Below are positions 47,311 to 60,200 of a stretch of DNA of 64,000 nucleotides, piece by piece. Under the pieces are notes generated by a model. That model was not told where the DNA came from. It did no database searches and saw only the letters and a list, made by a program, of their open reading frames with translations. The DNA is from Desmodesmus armatus (taxonomy: Eukaryota > Chlorophyta > Chlorophyceae > Sphaeropleales > Scenedesmaceae), in the NCBI GenBank assembly GCA_007449985.2, contig VIIQ02000177.1, forward strand, positions 62,001 to 126,000, in the 5' to 3' direction. Both the position numbers and the translations under genes were made by a program. The stretch's first letter is position 1. The number at the start of each line of letters is the position of its first letter.

Positions 47311-48068
47311 CATAACAATGATGGCGTGATCGTTACTGGCCCACAGTGAAAACGACGCGTTTTGCCTCTTTATTGACGGGAATGTGTAGAATATGACAAT
47401 AAACATTTTTTGACAGTATATTGAAAGGTTTCGTGCTGGCTGTGCTGAGGCAATGGCAGGACAGCAGTACCCAGCAAGGGACACATGCCGGCTGCGTACC
47501 ATGCAGGGCTTCTGCAGCATGCTGCACGGGCTCATCATGTTCGTTGATGTCCATACTGCTGCTCTGATCGCCCAGCAGGCCTTGCTGCTAACACATGCAT
47601 TCACACTGGCCACTGACAACAGCACCCCTGCCATCGAGCAGTACCCATCCGACATGCAGCAGCGTGGTTCCCTGTGATGATATAAGCCACACATCATAAT
47701 AAACTGTTACTTGGAAGCCGGCAATGGCAGTCGCTTGGCCTTTGTTGCTAGTTCAGCTGATTCACCATCGCAGGATTGCTCGCTTCTGGCGCATGTTGTG
47801 GCGACAATCGCCAAGACAGTGTCTAGCATGGTAGTTTAGCATGTAAGGATCATGAAGAAACACCAAACGTCACGACAGCAGGCTGCTGTCAGTGCCGGGA
47901 TGGTCATGAAGTAAACATCAGTACATACGTTTTTAAATAAACGGAAAGTTTGGGGCTACTTCGTGAATTCAAACGCACCAATTGCGGTATCAATCGGATT
48001 TCGGGGCGCGGAAAAATTCGCGTTCAAACCACACAAAGGCCCGTGTCGATCACGCCATCATTGTTATG
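47311..48068 (+). mobile_element. TIR element, copy 2 (758 bp)
   Basis: The same 22-bp inverted repeats as copy 1 are at 47311-47332 and 48047-48068. The left subterminal sequence is TTACTGGCCCACAG; the right, read inward, is ACACGGGCCTTTGTGTGG. Orientation is opposite to copy 1. It carries the conserved short frame at 47453-47677. Flanks (GGCATT and GCTGGC) show no clear target duplication. Confidence 0.85.
47453..47677 (+). CDS. short conserved ORF of TIR element copy 2
   Basis: 74-aa frame starting MAGQQYPARDT, with MQGFCSMLHGL, DVHT, AQQALLLTHA and ATD. These blocks are shared with copy 1 although the nucleotide sequences have diverged. It is a candidate element-encoded small protein. 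No domain, signal peptide or catalytic motif was recognised. Confidence 0.4.
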   Translation: MAGQQYPARDTCRLRTMQGFCSMLHGLIMFVDVHTAALIAQQALLLTHAFTLATDNSTPAIEQYPSDMQQRGSL

Positions 48069-48932
48069 GCTGGCTGGCTCCAAACAGATTTCAATGGGTT
48101 CCTGTACATTCCTCCCGGGGTAGTAAAAGGTCGGAGTAATCAAAAGTCACAACCAGACACGTCCACCACTCTTGGGGTTGTGCACTGTGTGAAGATCCAA
48201 GAGCAGGACAAGCAAGCATACATGCATGTATGGTATGAATATAAACGGATGAATTATGCCTAATGTAAACCACTTGGAAGCTTTATGGGTCCCTGGGTCC
48301 TGATAATCTTGAATGACCACCCATTATGTCATACTGGTTAGTGCTGGGACTTCTTTGGAAGTCCAAACTGAAGAAAACTACATCGCAGCGTCAAAACACA
48401 AGCACGAGAACGTATTAAAAGGTTTTATATCGCAAGACACAGACACATACTTCTTCAGCGCACAACGATGCGGGTCGGTGGGCCGATCCAGGCGACCCGC
48501 TGCTTGATGATTCTAGCAGGTAACGAGCTGCTATTGTTTGAAACGTCACCGTTCATCTGATTTGAAGGGTCCAGAACGGCATGGTTGCACAGCTGCTGAC
48601 TTCGTCACCTATCGCTGCATGCAGTGGTTGTCGTGGCAAACGCAATGCAAACGCAGAAGGAGCTTTCAGTCGAAAGCATGGATGCAGGTGCGTTGGCCTC
48701 GGCGAGGCACTCCACCTACCTTGCCTGCTTCTGGGAAGCTTATCGATATGGGCAGCTGCCCTCAGCACCCAGGTGCATGTGTGCAAAAGGTATGCAGCCA
48801 TAAGACTTCTCTTGCCTACCGGGTGGTACTGTGGCCCCTGCAACCGGTCCTGTGGTCCAGACCTGGGGTGTGGGACTAGGGGTGTCTGGTGACTCTCACA
48901 GTGGGTCCTGTGCATTCACGTAGGACGGGTCG
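48069..48932. other. upstream of Gln/Ala-rich gene
   Basis: 0.86 kb without a recognised gene. An upstream exon of the following gene cannot be excluded. Frames such as 48581-48892 contain a hydrophobic stretch and cysteines but no acceptable splice into the next gene was settled. Confidence 0.35.
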
Positions 48933-50451
48933 ATGCCGCAACAATACCGCTATGTTTCACACTGTGCAGGCAAAGAAGCAGCCCCGCTGATCAGCAGAGG
49001 CGGTGGGGGCACAGAAGCAGCAGCAGCAGGACTAGCAGCAGCAGGCCGCAGCAGGAGCTTGTTACAGTTTTGGTCTGGTTTTGGGGCCCAAGCTCAGGCC
49101 CAAGCACAATCTCAATCTTTTGGAGGCTTCTCGCAGTCGCAGGCGCAAGCGCAAGGTGAGACTGCCTGATGCCTGCACTGCCTAGGACACACGATGGGGT
49201 TGTCAGTGTGCACACAACCTGGGGCTTTGATGCATGCATGCCTACTGTTGCCGATGGCCAATGCATTGAAAGCGTCAAGCGGAGGCCCCCTCCCCGTCGA
49301 TCTCCTGATGGCACAAACCTGAAGTTTGCTTGCCTTGTGTCACAACTGCGTTTGCTGTTGATTGTGCAGCGCAAGCTGGGTCTGGTGGTTTTGGAGGGTT
49401 CAGTGGGGCGCAGGCGCAGGCGTCAGCGCAATCACAAAGTGGCGGCTTCGGTGAGTGACCGTTCAAAACCATGGCTAGGGCTCCGTAGCAGAAGGGCACC
49501 ACTCTGTGCACACCTGTACCCCTTTCCCTGTCCTGGGAAGTTGGGTTGTTCTGCTCCCAGATTTGGGCAGTGACCGCTGCACAGCACCTCAGTGCAGAGG
49601 TCATTTCTAATTGCAACAAAATTGCCAGCACTGATGTGCTTGCAATGCCTCAGCAGTTGTCAGCAGCATCACACCCAGACTAGCAGAGGCAAGCAGCCAG
49701 CTGTACAAGCGTGCTTTCATGGTCCCTACTGCGGCTCACCTTGGGTCAGGGCAGCATGCTGACTTCGCTGCATGGCACGGTGTTTACTGTGCAGGCGGCA
49801 ACTTTGGGGGAGGCCGTCCATATGGTTGGAGTGGGAGACCGTACGGTGGCTATGGAGACAGATACAGGTGTGTTGACAGTGTACAGCCGGCTTGCATGCC
49901 TAGCACGCATCGAGCACTTTCTGTTGCTTGTAGTAGCTGCCGTTCTGCATGGTCGCTGTTCACCATGTGCAACAAAGAACACGTTGGTTACCAACTTGTG
50001 TGGGTTTGCAGTCACACGCTTCAGCAGCACCGCTGTAGCGGACATGTTGGAGAGTGAACTGTAGCTAGGGCGGCCTGCAACAGCAGCCGCCCTGTTTTTT
50101 TTGCAACAGCCGCCGCCCTAGCATTCAATACCTTCTGGGCTATATTCACTCTCGATCGCCCCTCCCTATCCCGTGCTACTTACCTGCTGCAGGCGGTGGG
50201 GTTCTGGCCGGCGCATGCTTTTGCAGCGCAGCTTACTGGCAGCCGACAAAGTGCAAGCAGCCGACAAAGTGCAAGCAGCCAACAAGCAGCAAGCAGCCGA
50301 TCAACGCCGCCGCCAACCGTCAGGCGCAGGCGGGTATGGCCCGTACGGCAACAACGGCAGCGGCAGCGGCTGGAGCGGTGGCGGCGGAACCCCCAGCAGC
50401 GGCAACAGTGGTTCCAGCGCATGGCAGAATGCCGCATGGGGTGGGCGGTGA
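48933..50451 (+). CDS. Gln/Ala/Gly-rich low-complexity protein
   Basis: Family not recognised. Exons 48933-49155, 49370-49450, 49795-49867 and 50193-50451 join in frame to 211 aa. The sequence is built from AQAQAQSQS repeats and GGF units (FGGFSQSQAQ, GGFGGFSGAQAQAS), then a Gly/Tyr/Arg stretch (GGRPYGWSGRPYGGYGDRYR), then ADKVQA repeats, and a Gly/Ser/Asn/Trp-rich tail ending WQNAAWGGR. It looks intrinsically disordered. RG/YG-rich, QA-rich composition recalls RNA-binding or structural-matrix proteins, but no folded domain or signal peptide is visible. Each repeat-bearing exon ends with a phase-1 donor directly after Gly or Gln-Ala sequence, so exon duplication could have built the protein. 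The start ATG is assumed; an upstream exon is possible because a CAG acceptor lies at 48967-48969. Confidence 0.6.
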
Positions 50452-52662
50452 TGACCATGCGGGCAAGCATTGTTGCTGTCACTGTCCAACCGGGAACAAA
50501 CAGTGGCCTGCCTGGAACGATTGCTTCTGCGGGTTTGTATGAGTGTGGCCCTGGCATGTGCATGCAGGGCGGTGCGTGGGATATTGTATTGGTATAAAGT
50601 GTGCTGGTGGGTATGGTTGGCTGGTTTGTGGCTTGCGAGGCAGGCAGGCGGCCAGGCGGGGGGTGGCTTGCTTCGGAAGCTGGCACAGAGGCTGTAGCTT
50701 ATCTGTTGGCCAGCTTGTTCACCAGGACTGTGTTTGACCTTGACTTTGACTTGACCTTGGCTTCATGCTGGGTTTTACTTTTGACGTCACTCAGCTTTCA
50801 GCTGGATGGGATATTGTTGTGAGAGCAGCATCGGCACAGCACGTGTGTTAGTGGCTGCAGTCATGCTGCCAATGCTGTGCGTGTACATACGGACTGTTTA
50901 GCTGGGCTGCTCACCGGAGCGAGCCATGCACATAAGTGCATATGAGCATGCGGGCAAGGCCGTGCGCAACTGTCACGTGTCGCGCCTGCTCGAGACCGAA
51001 TGCATCTCCGGTCTGGCCCACCCATGGTTCAGCATGCACGCTGTTGGGTGTGATCAGTTGCTTGGTGCACAGGATGCAATCCTCCTGCAAGGGATGCAGT
51101 GCCAGGCCGCCGCAACCGTCGCGACCCGCCGTCACTTTTGCATATGCTGTGACCCGCCATCCCCTTGGCTGGCCACACCACCTGAGGCAGCAGTACTTGA
51201 GGGCCTGAGTTGCTCCGCCTGTACATTTCCCAACTGCTCTGCGGATTGTTGTGCAGTGATGTTGGACGGTGTTGTGCTTCTTTGGCCACGCACAGTGTTC
51301 GATCGTGTACCTTGCAGCCAGGCACAAAATCCAGCAGAGTACTGACCAACCAGCCTCTCTGCAGCTGTTATTTCGTTTGAGTTGAGGTGGGTCTGGGAGG
51401 GGATGGCAGTAAGCTGATTCAGCACAGCATGGCTGTGTGGACAGCACCTTGCTTGTTGGGTGCACATTTATGCAAGCAGTGTGTGACACACTGTGTGCAG
51501 TCCTTGGGTGGAGCCACACTAGGCCATTAGGCACCCTGTTGGCGCTGTGTTGGCATGTTCAGCAGTATTAGTGTCACGTCATGCATGCAAGCTGCTAGCT
51601 GTAGTGACTGTTTGGCGGGGTGTGGAGCAGAGCGTCCGCACGGAAACCCTGGGTCTTTGGGTCTAGCAACACAGAACACGGATCTGTGCTTCGCTGGTTC
51701 AAAACAGCGCCCCGTGATCCTTGCATGTGGCGGTCAGCACGCAGGGCCTGCTGTTTGTGCAGGACATGCTGCATGCATAGTGGTTTCCAAGTGTTCCTGT
51801 TGCGTTAGCTGCAGGATGTTTCATTGCATGTGTGCCAAGCCCTGAATGTTCTAGCCTCCTGTTGGCAGGACTGGACTGCACTTGTCTGCTGCTGTGTGCA
51901 TTTGAGTGCTGCAAGCACGCACCACAGATGTGCCAGTGGTGCAACTGATGCTGCATGAGCTGTAGGTCCTGCATGTATGGCTGCTGCCCGGTTGTACCAG
52001 GATGTAACTGAGCGCTTTCTGATGTACATGTGAGCGGTGTCACGACAGCTGAACATCTGTGCCTTTGATGAGACCGCACTCTGCCTGGACCAGGTGTGCA
52101 TGTGTATCCATGCGCTGACGTTGGAGGTGCTTTACCCCGCATTGACAGTCTCCAGGATGTTCTTCCCTGCCTTCTCAGCTGCTTGCGGTGGAACGAGGCA
52201 GGCCAATTGATTGTGAGCACCCCGATGCTGACAGGGTTCAGGCTCATCCAGTCAAGGCAGCAATACTGATCATTATGAGTATGTTCCACCATGCGTTTGA
52301 AACCGATGGATTACCTTAGCAAGGGCCAAGGGTCTGCATGATTGGCAGGGGTGGGGTTGTTTTCAGCAGACAGGCTGGCATCCCAAGTGGTGGGAAACCC
52401 ATCAGCCATCCCAGCTGATAAGGCCCTGAGACAGACAGCATGGCTATGCTGCTATCTGGAAATGATCAAGTTGAGTGCAGCTGGCAACTGCATTCTCCAA
52501 CGTCTGACGCATGATTTGTACCACGGCAGGTCATAATGCACCCCTTCTGCAATTTGGGCTCTGTACCTGCGGACGGATTGCACTCCCACTAAGAGTTCTG
52601 CCGTCATTTTCAACAGCGCTTCGCACTTACCCAGTCGCCGACAGCACTCTCTCACAGCAATC
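50452..52662. other. intergenic, no gene seen
   Basis: 2.2 kb between the Gln/Ala-rich gene and AKR2. A TTGACTTTGACTTGACCTTGG-like stretch near 50740 is locally repetitive. Frames up to about 200 codons on the - strand show no family features. The AKR2 promoter should lie at the right end. Confidence 0.4.
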
Positions 52663-55600
52663 ATGATGCCAGGCATGGGAGCAAATGGGGCATTCGACTT
52701 CTCCGCCCTCCAGAACGCCCTCAATGTAAGTCATCTGCGTACTAGCTGCCACGCTGAGTGCGTGTGTGTACCTGCAGGGTTGCACCAGCAGTGACGATGT
52801 GTCTGATGGTGGTCTGTGTGCATGCATGCAGGATCCCTCAATCAAGCAAATGGCAGAGCAGATTGCCAACGACCCATCATTCATGGGTCTAACACAGCAG
52901 TTGCAAGACAGCATGGCCAGCATGATGGGAGGTGCTGAGGGTGCTGCTGCTGGTGGCGCGGGTGCTGCTGCCGCTGGTGGTGCACCCGGGGGCATGCCTG
53001 GCATGCCCGGCGGCATGCCCTTCCCTGGAATGCCCGGTGGAATGCCCGGAGGCATGCCTGGCATGCCTGGTATGCCAGACCCTGCCAACTTTGACCCAAC
53101 AAAGTACATGCAGGCCATGAGCGGCATGTTCCAGAACCCACAGTTCATGCAAATGGCAGAGAAGTTGGGGCAGGCAATCATCCAGGTGGGTGGCAGGTTG
53201 AGCAAAGACTGAGAGCAAAGACTGAGAGACAAAAAGTGACTGGCAAATGGACCATGGCTGTTGCGTTGAGACATGAATGAGGGGTGTGTGGACAGTCTGC
53301 TGAGGCTACCGCGCACTTTTTAACACCCAGGGCGGCAGTCACCCTCTTCCCCTCATGTGCACATCAGCGCCTGCATAGGGACGGCCTTGCGTAGTTAGCT
53401 CCCTGCATATCCTGTTATCGTACTGTGCATGTGTTTGTCACGGCCGTCTGTCTGCACATGCTCACTGCTGCGCGTCTGTATGTCTGAGAAGGTATCAATG
53501 CTGCATGTCCGTGCGGCTCGGCACATACCCATTGCTGCGTGTCTGTGCGGCTCAGCATTCGCTCACTGCTGCGCGTCTTGTTTGTGCAGAGCGACCCCAA
53601 CATGCAGAAACTGATGACCACCATGGCTGACCCAGAGTACAAGTCAAAGGTAAGGCTGCTGGGGCTCAGAGAGCTTGGAGTTGGGGATGGTGACACCAGT
53701 GTCAGGTACAGCACAGGCATCAGGTTCAGCACAGTGGTGCCGTGACACAACAGGAGGATTGCGCTGTTATGATTATTGCATGAGCTTGTGCTGAGTCCTG
53801 GGTGGGTGGGTGGCCACAGGCCGCTCAGCAGCAATCAGCTGTCAAGTCTGGAGCGCTCTTGCTTTGTCACGCAACATGCAAGTGCACGTGGGTGTGTAGA
53901 CACAGGGAGTGCATCCAGCCAATGCAGCAACCATCCAAGGATGTGACATTCCGAAGTTGGGTATAAGTGCGTGGGGGCTGAGCAAATGCCGTTGCTAGCA
54001 TGCATGGACGCAAAAATACGGCTGTCACCCTGACCGTGCTGTGCTGTGCTGTGGTGACATTGTCAGATTGAGAACGCCATGAAGTCACTGAAGGACGACC
54101 CAGAGATGGGTGAGATCTTCAATGAGCTGGAGGCGGGTGGGCCAGCAGCCATGATGAAGTACTGGAACAACCCAGAGGTGCTGAAGAAGCTGGGAGAGAC
54201 CATGGGAGGGGTCTTTGACTTCCAGGTGGGTGCGGACAGGCAGCCGCTGTTTCTGGCGTTGGGGTTGGGTTGGTTTTGGTTGGTTGGGGTCTAGCTGTTA
54301 CAGGAGTGCAGCAATAGAGGCATTGGGCAAGGTCGGCCTGTGCTTTTCAGGCAACAGGAGTGAAGCAATGAGGACATGCTTTTCCGCAGTTCATGGTTGT
54401 GCTCAAGGCATGATCTGGTCTGGACATTGACGTGCGTGTGCTCTCTCACGCTGTGCCATGCTGTGCCATGCTGCCCTCTCATGGCCTGTCCTGCAGGCGC
54501 TGCTGGGTGAGGGGGCTGAGGGTGAGGAGGAGGAGGAGCAGGAGGAGGAGGAGATCAACCTGCATGCAGCAGCCAGCGATGGTGAGTGCAGCAGCACATG
54601 CTGGGCTTTCTGGTCTCTTCAGTTGCGGCTGAGGCCTGGGGCAGCTGCTCTGGGAGGGGCCGGTCACGGTGTGTTGATCACAGCGCCCAAGGCCGAGCCA
54701 GCAGCTGCAAGGTGCTGTGGCTACTCATGCAGCTTATGGGTTGCTGCCGGCTTGATCCTTGTGATGAGAACAAGCGTGCGTGTAGATGCACACATTCATG
54801 TGGAACATCTGCATGTAGACGCTCAGAGGGCAATAAATCAAACAGCATGTCCGGCATGCCAAGCTCTCAGAACGTCAGGCTGACATGACTTATGTGTCGA
54901 GCACATGCGCATGGAGCACATGCGCATGCACATGCACGGGGCTGCAAGGCTGAAGGCGGCGTACATCTCTGTGTGTGCAGGCAATGCTGAGCAGTTGCAG
55001 CAGCTGCTGGGTGAGGCTGGTGTGGATGTGGACCAGGCAGATGAGGAGGGACGCACAGCGCTGCACTTTGCAGGTGAGCACTGACGCCACCCTGGCCCAG
55101 CACACTACAGCACCAGTGCCTGTGCTGGGCACACGCGGTGTAGCATGGTTGTTTCAAACGACAGCACAGTCTTCTCTGCAGGAGTCTTTTGCGGTAGTAA
55201 TTAGACATCATGGTGCTTGCAGTGTCAGAGCAGGAGTGGCTGTTGGTGTGGGTGCAACCTCCATGTAGCTGTCTTTGACAGCAGGCTGTTGGTCTCTACT
55301 GTCTGCACTGGCTGTCTGTCTCAGCGTGCGCTCCAGTGGTAGAAGCTGAGGGTTGGGACCTGAAGTTGGGGACCTCAAGCATCTATTGTTTGTTATGGAG
55401 AGGTTTGAAATGCTGGGCTGCGGGGCTGTGACTTACACCTGGTGTGTGCCTTGTGTTGTGCTGCAGTGGGCTATGGCGAGATTGAGTGTGCCAAGCTGCT
55501 GATCAATGCCAAGGCCAACGTTGATATCAAGGATTCCAACCAGAACACCCCCCTGCACTACGCAGCAGGCTACGGGCAGGCGGACAGTGTCAAGCTGCTG

Positions 55601-56069
55601 TTGGACAGGTGAGGCCACTGGCCCTGTCAGGGTTCGGGTGGGGTTCTTGTGGTGATCTTTTGTCGGTTCCTTGAGAGGCAAGCTTGCAGGGCGTGTACAC
55701 GCTGAGCTGCGGAAGGGTGGGGTCATGCAGGATGCTTGTTTTGTGCTGCAGCCTGCCAACACAGCAGGGCGGTAAATTGAGTTTTTAGAGTGCCAGTAGC
55801 AGTGGCAGGAGCTGTGTGAAGGCTTCTGCTTAAGTGTAAATCTGCATTGTCAGCTTTCTTGGGTGTGGTGGACACCCGGTCTGTGCGTGGCATAGCAACT
55901 CAATGGTGTACCTGCCTGCCGCTCAATACTGTTATAACTTTTTGTCCCTTCTCTTATCCTTCAATCTTGCAGTGGTGCTGACAAGAGCCTCAAGAATGCA
56001 GATGAGAAGACTGCCTTTGAGGTGGCAGAGCTCAACGAGCAGAACGACGTCATGGAGCTGCTGAAGTAA
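52663..56069 (+). CDS. AKR2: AKR2-type ankyrin-repeat chaperone
   Basis: Homologue of plant ANKYRIN REPEAT PROTEIN 2, a cytosolic factor that binds and delivers chloroplast outer-envelope (and some peroxisomal) membrane proteins. Exons 52663-52725, 52832-53185, 53590-53649, 54067-54225, 54497-54581, 54981-55073, 55467-55608 and 55973-56069 give 350 aa. Family blocks in order: [28 protein letters not shown], a Gly/Met/Pro-rich linker ([14 protein letters not shown]) longer than in plants, [48 protein letters not shown] and [18 protein letters not shown]. An acidic stretch of Glu (about 219-231) precedes four ankyrin repeats (about 232-350) containing [13 protein letters not shown] and [11 protein letters not shown]. 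All junctions are in phase and the length is typical. Confidence 0.96.
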
Positions 56070-57295
56070 AACGCCGGGCGGCCCAACCAGCCAGCTAGCC
56101 AGCCAGCCAGCCAACACAGCCCTGCCTGGTAGCGTGGCTTCATGGCGGTCAGCACGGCTGGGCTTGCACAGCCATGCCTTCAGGGTAGTTGGGCTGCGAG
56201 TCGGTCAGCACGTCTGGCCTTTCTGTTGTAGCTTGGCTGGGATTGATAGCACCAGCAGCAGCGGGGTCAGGGTGGTGGAGTTTCGGAGGGCGGAGGCAGT
56301 AGGGGAGGAGGTGTGTGGGGGGAATGGAGGGTGCCTGATGGTGTTGAGGGCGAGTTTGAGCTGAGATGTTGAGCGAGGCACGTTCACAACGTGTCTGATG
56401 TGTGCAGTCCCCACTGGGCCAACCTATGCCCTTGTGGTGATGCGGGCATCTACCGTATCGGCTGAGTTGCATTGTTGCAGGGCTATTCCCTTGGCTATCC
56501 TCGCCTCAGTTTGTACAGGACAGTGTTGGGTTGATTGTTGGTGTGCGGCACGTGATGCCATCAGCCATGCAGGTTTGGTTTGAGCGCAGGATGGTCCAGG
56601 ATGATGTTTGCAGGTCAACTGGCAGCAGGCAGATTACAGTGGGGTATTGACGCGAGCAAGTAATGCTGGCACCACATTTTTATGCACAGTTGGCACGTTG
56701 ATTGGCAAGTGTATCAATGGATAGGCAGCAAGCTTCAGCATTAGTAGCCAGGCACCTCAACCTGCCCATCTTGGTTGGTGGACCAGTGGACAACATAAAC
56801 AGGCTGTCTGCAGACCTAACCTGATCAGCTGATCAACCCGGACACACTGTAAACCCTGTACCTGCTGCCATGCTGTGGCGTGCTGTCCTCAGGAGTGCAG
56901 TGCAGCTTGAAAGCGGTGATGAGCTTCACAAATTCACTGCACAGCATCTGAAATTGTGGATAGTGGGAGACTCAACCAGCAGGATCCTGAACAGTGTTGC
57001 TCACTGTGCCGACGCTGGTCTGCATACCATTGACATGTGTAAAGACTTAGATGAGACCCGAACTGAAGGGCAAACGCCCTGGACCAGTGCCGAAGAGCCT
57101 AGCAGCTGTCGGTTTGGCAGTTGTATCATCACACTGTGGAACAGTGTACAAATTGTGACCTAACGACAAAGACAATGCTTGCTGATGATACCTTTGTCCT
57201 GTGCATTCAACCGTGGCAGCAACACGTCCTGACCCCTTCCTTCCTCAGCCATCACAACCAACCAAAACAAAGGACAAAGAGACCCCAATGCACTG
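56070..57295. other. intergenic, no gene seen
   Basis: 1.2 kb between AKR2 and the PH-domain gene. A GCCA-type tetranucleotide repeat (AGCCAGCTAGCCAGCCAGCC) begins at 56083 in the AKR2 3' UTR. TGTAA occurs only at about 56848. No other feature seen. Confidence 0.4.
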
Positions 57296-60200
57296 ATGGA
57301 AACTACCTCAGTTGTTATTCATCATGACGTCTATGTGACCCAGCAGGCATCAGCAGCACCACCACCTCACTTGTCCAAGGGGACACGAGCAGCGGATGAC
57401 CCTTTGTCAGCAGTTGGCATGGCAGATGGATTGGATGGTCCAGCGGGCCAACACCCTTTGGGAGCCTTGTCAGACGAAGTTGCATCGATTGGACTAACAG
57501 AACACTTGGCAGGATGCCCAGGCAGGGAGGATGGGGACAGCAGTACGCCACGTGCCACCTCACCATGGCCGCCTAGCTGCCCTGTGCCTGTTCCTGAGGC
57601 CAGCACACCCAGCCCTGACAGTGCCCCAGCAGACCCAGACTTGCAACCTGACGTTTTGGAGGAGCTGCTGTCAAAGTCCAGCCCCGCCATCACTGACAAC
57701 CGCTTTACCATGGCAGGTACGCGCTCACGCAGCCGAGTGGTGACCCAGCTGCCAGGGGTGTACAGGCCCTGACGAGACCCGTGCTGGGCTCTGAGCAGAA
57801 GTGCAGACGTGCTGGCGGTCTCACCTTGTGCTTGGCCTGCAGACTTCCTGAAGAACAAGTCTGCCTATCAGACAGCTGCAAGGCGGGAGCTAGCGGGCGG
57901 CGCAGACGCCACGCTGCACAGAGCCACAACTGAAGCTGCGGACGACATTGTCAGCGCTCTTGAGGGTGAGAGGGGCTGAGTTGGCGACCGCTGCCTGCAG
58001 CCAGGACGGCCTGTAAGCAGAAGCAGCTGTGACATTATGCTGTGTGCTGGGGTTTCCTGCCAGCTTTGCAGCGCCAGCCAGCAGCTTGAGCCATTTCTGC
58101 TGCGAGCGCTGTAAAGCCCAGCACCATGAGAGACAGTGCCCTGAAGCTGCGCCACACCAATGCCGTAACCACACCGCATCTGCCAGCCAGACACACCCAG
58201 CACGCTCCCAGATAGTTGCAAGATTTGAAACACACGCACCTCAGCAGTTTTCTTGTCACCGCATTCCTGTGTGCCTTGCAGATGCTGGGCATTCTGCGGA
58301 CATTGCCCGCCAGTCTGCCCACCTCATCAGCGTCACACAGGCTGTTGCAGAGGAAGGCAAGGTCAACAGGGAGCTGGCAGGCCTATTGTTGGAGCGACTG
58401 GAGGCCAGCAAGCGGTACGCAGCAGCCCTGCCTTGCAGTGCAGTACTGTACGATGCTACTGTGCAGAGCAGCACAGTACATGACATGACAGTATAGCCCA
58501 GTGTAGGTTAGGGCGGTACAGCTGACAGCGTCACACTAAGCATGCTGCAGTACAGAAGTTTGGGTGTGTGTTGAGCTGACAGTGGTCGGCCAGAAGCAGC
58601 CAGCAGCTACCGTCATCACCACTTCCATCCAATCCCAGGCACCAAAAAGGGTGTTAGGCGTCTCTCATCGGTGTGAGGCAAGACCTTGGGCTCCCGGGAG
58701 CCTCGGCTGTCGTGTGTGTGGCCAGCCGGTGGGGGTCCGCCCCCCTTGTACCTATCCAATAAAATAGAAATCCCAGGCACAACGCGCGCTGCGCTGACCT
58801 GCGCGCCCCTACTCAGCACAACAAGCCCACAGCACAACAAGCCCACAGCACAACGGCACACATGCCGCCTGCTTGTTTTGTGGCTGTGCTGGGCAGACAC
58901 CACCGTGCATGTCCTGGCTGAAACACCATCGCATGTGCGTGCGAGGTGCAGCACACCCCAGCACAATGTGGCTTCTTCCTCACTCAGCTTGGTGAACAAT
59001 TGCTCCAATGCGCTGCGTGTTGCGTGCAGGGCGGTTGAGTGCCTGATGCGGCTGCTGACGTGTCTGATGGAGGCGGAAGCTGCATACAGCACTGCAATGT
59101 CTGCTGCAGCAAAGACGGCGTCCACAGGTCCCCTCACAGCACCCAGTGACAGCAGCAGCCTGGCAGCAGCACTGGAGGGCATGGTCGCACTCCCAGCTGC
59201 AGCAGCTGCAGGACACAGGCAGCTGTATCTGGAGTTGCAGGTGACTGCAGGGGGTGGGGGTTCAGTTCATCGGCGTGCATGACGTGCAATCGCAGCTACG
59301 AGGCTCTCGTGTGAAAGCCCTGTGGTGGATGTGACATCGGTCGTGGGCGTGACGTGTGTCCCTGCTGCTTGTGCCCAGGTCTTATCTGATGCTGCCAAGA
59401 GCCTGTGGCGGCGCTACTCAGCAAAGGCCAAGGAGCTGAAGCAGTCGGTGCACACGGTGAGTGTTGTCAGCTCGACTGCTGTGCCCCGCAGTAGTCATTG
59501 CATACAGTAGGGTACCTGGTTTGGTTACAGGTCAGTGGCCCCTCAATGTAGCCCAGACAGAAGTGCAGTCTGGCAAGCCTGTGTTTCATTTGTAGGTTGG
59601 TGCTGATGTAGTTGTGCGCAGCTACTAGAGCTGCTCTAGTTTTGCACCTCCTTAAACTGCGTGATTGCTGTACTGGGAGGTACTGTACTGTACTGTACTG
59701 TACTGTACTGTACTGTACTGTACTGTACTGTACTGTGCTGTGCTGTGCTGTGCTGTATTGTACTGTGCGTTTTGTGCTGTTCTGTGTGTTGTGCAGGTCC
59801 AGCGAGGCATCGACGGCTGCTGCAAGCAGCTCCTGGCCACACTCAGCGAGCACAAGGCCGCCTGCCAAGCCTTTGACGCGTCAGTGGTGTGGCACGCCCC
59901 CAGCAGCAGCAACACAGGGTCGCCGGTTCAGCAACAGCGACACAGGCGCACCACATCAGCAGGTAATGCCCCCATCACCACATGATCATCTGTCGCTTCA
60001 GGTTTCGAAGTATCCCTTGAAACATGCAACATCACAACTAACCACAATATGCATATGGCAGTGGCAGGGTAGCAGTTCGCTTCATAGCGGCCACAGAATT
60101 GCATACATACCATGCAACAGCCACCTGACAGTGTAGATGCACAACCCGCTGAGACGTGCGCACCCAGCTTCTGATCAAGTGTCCCGCCATTCGGTTGCCA

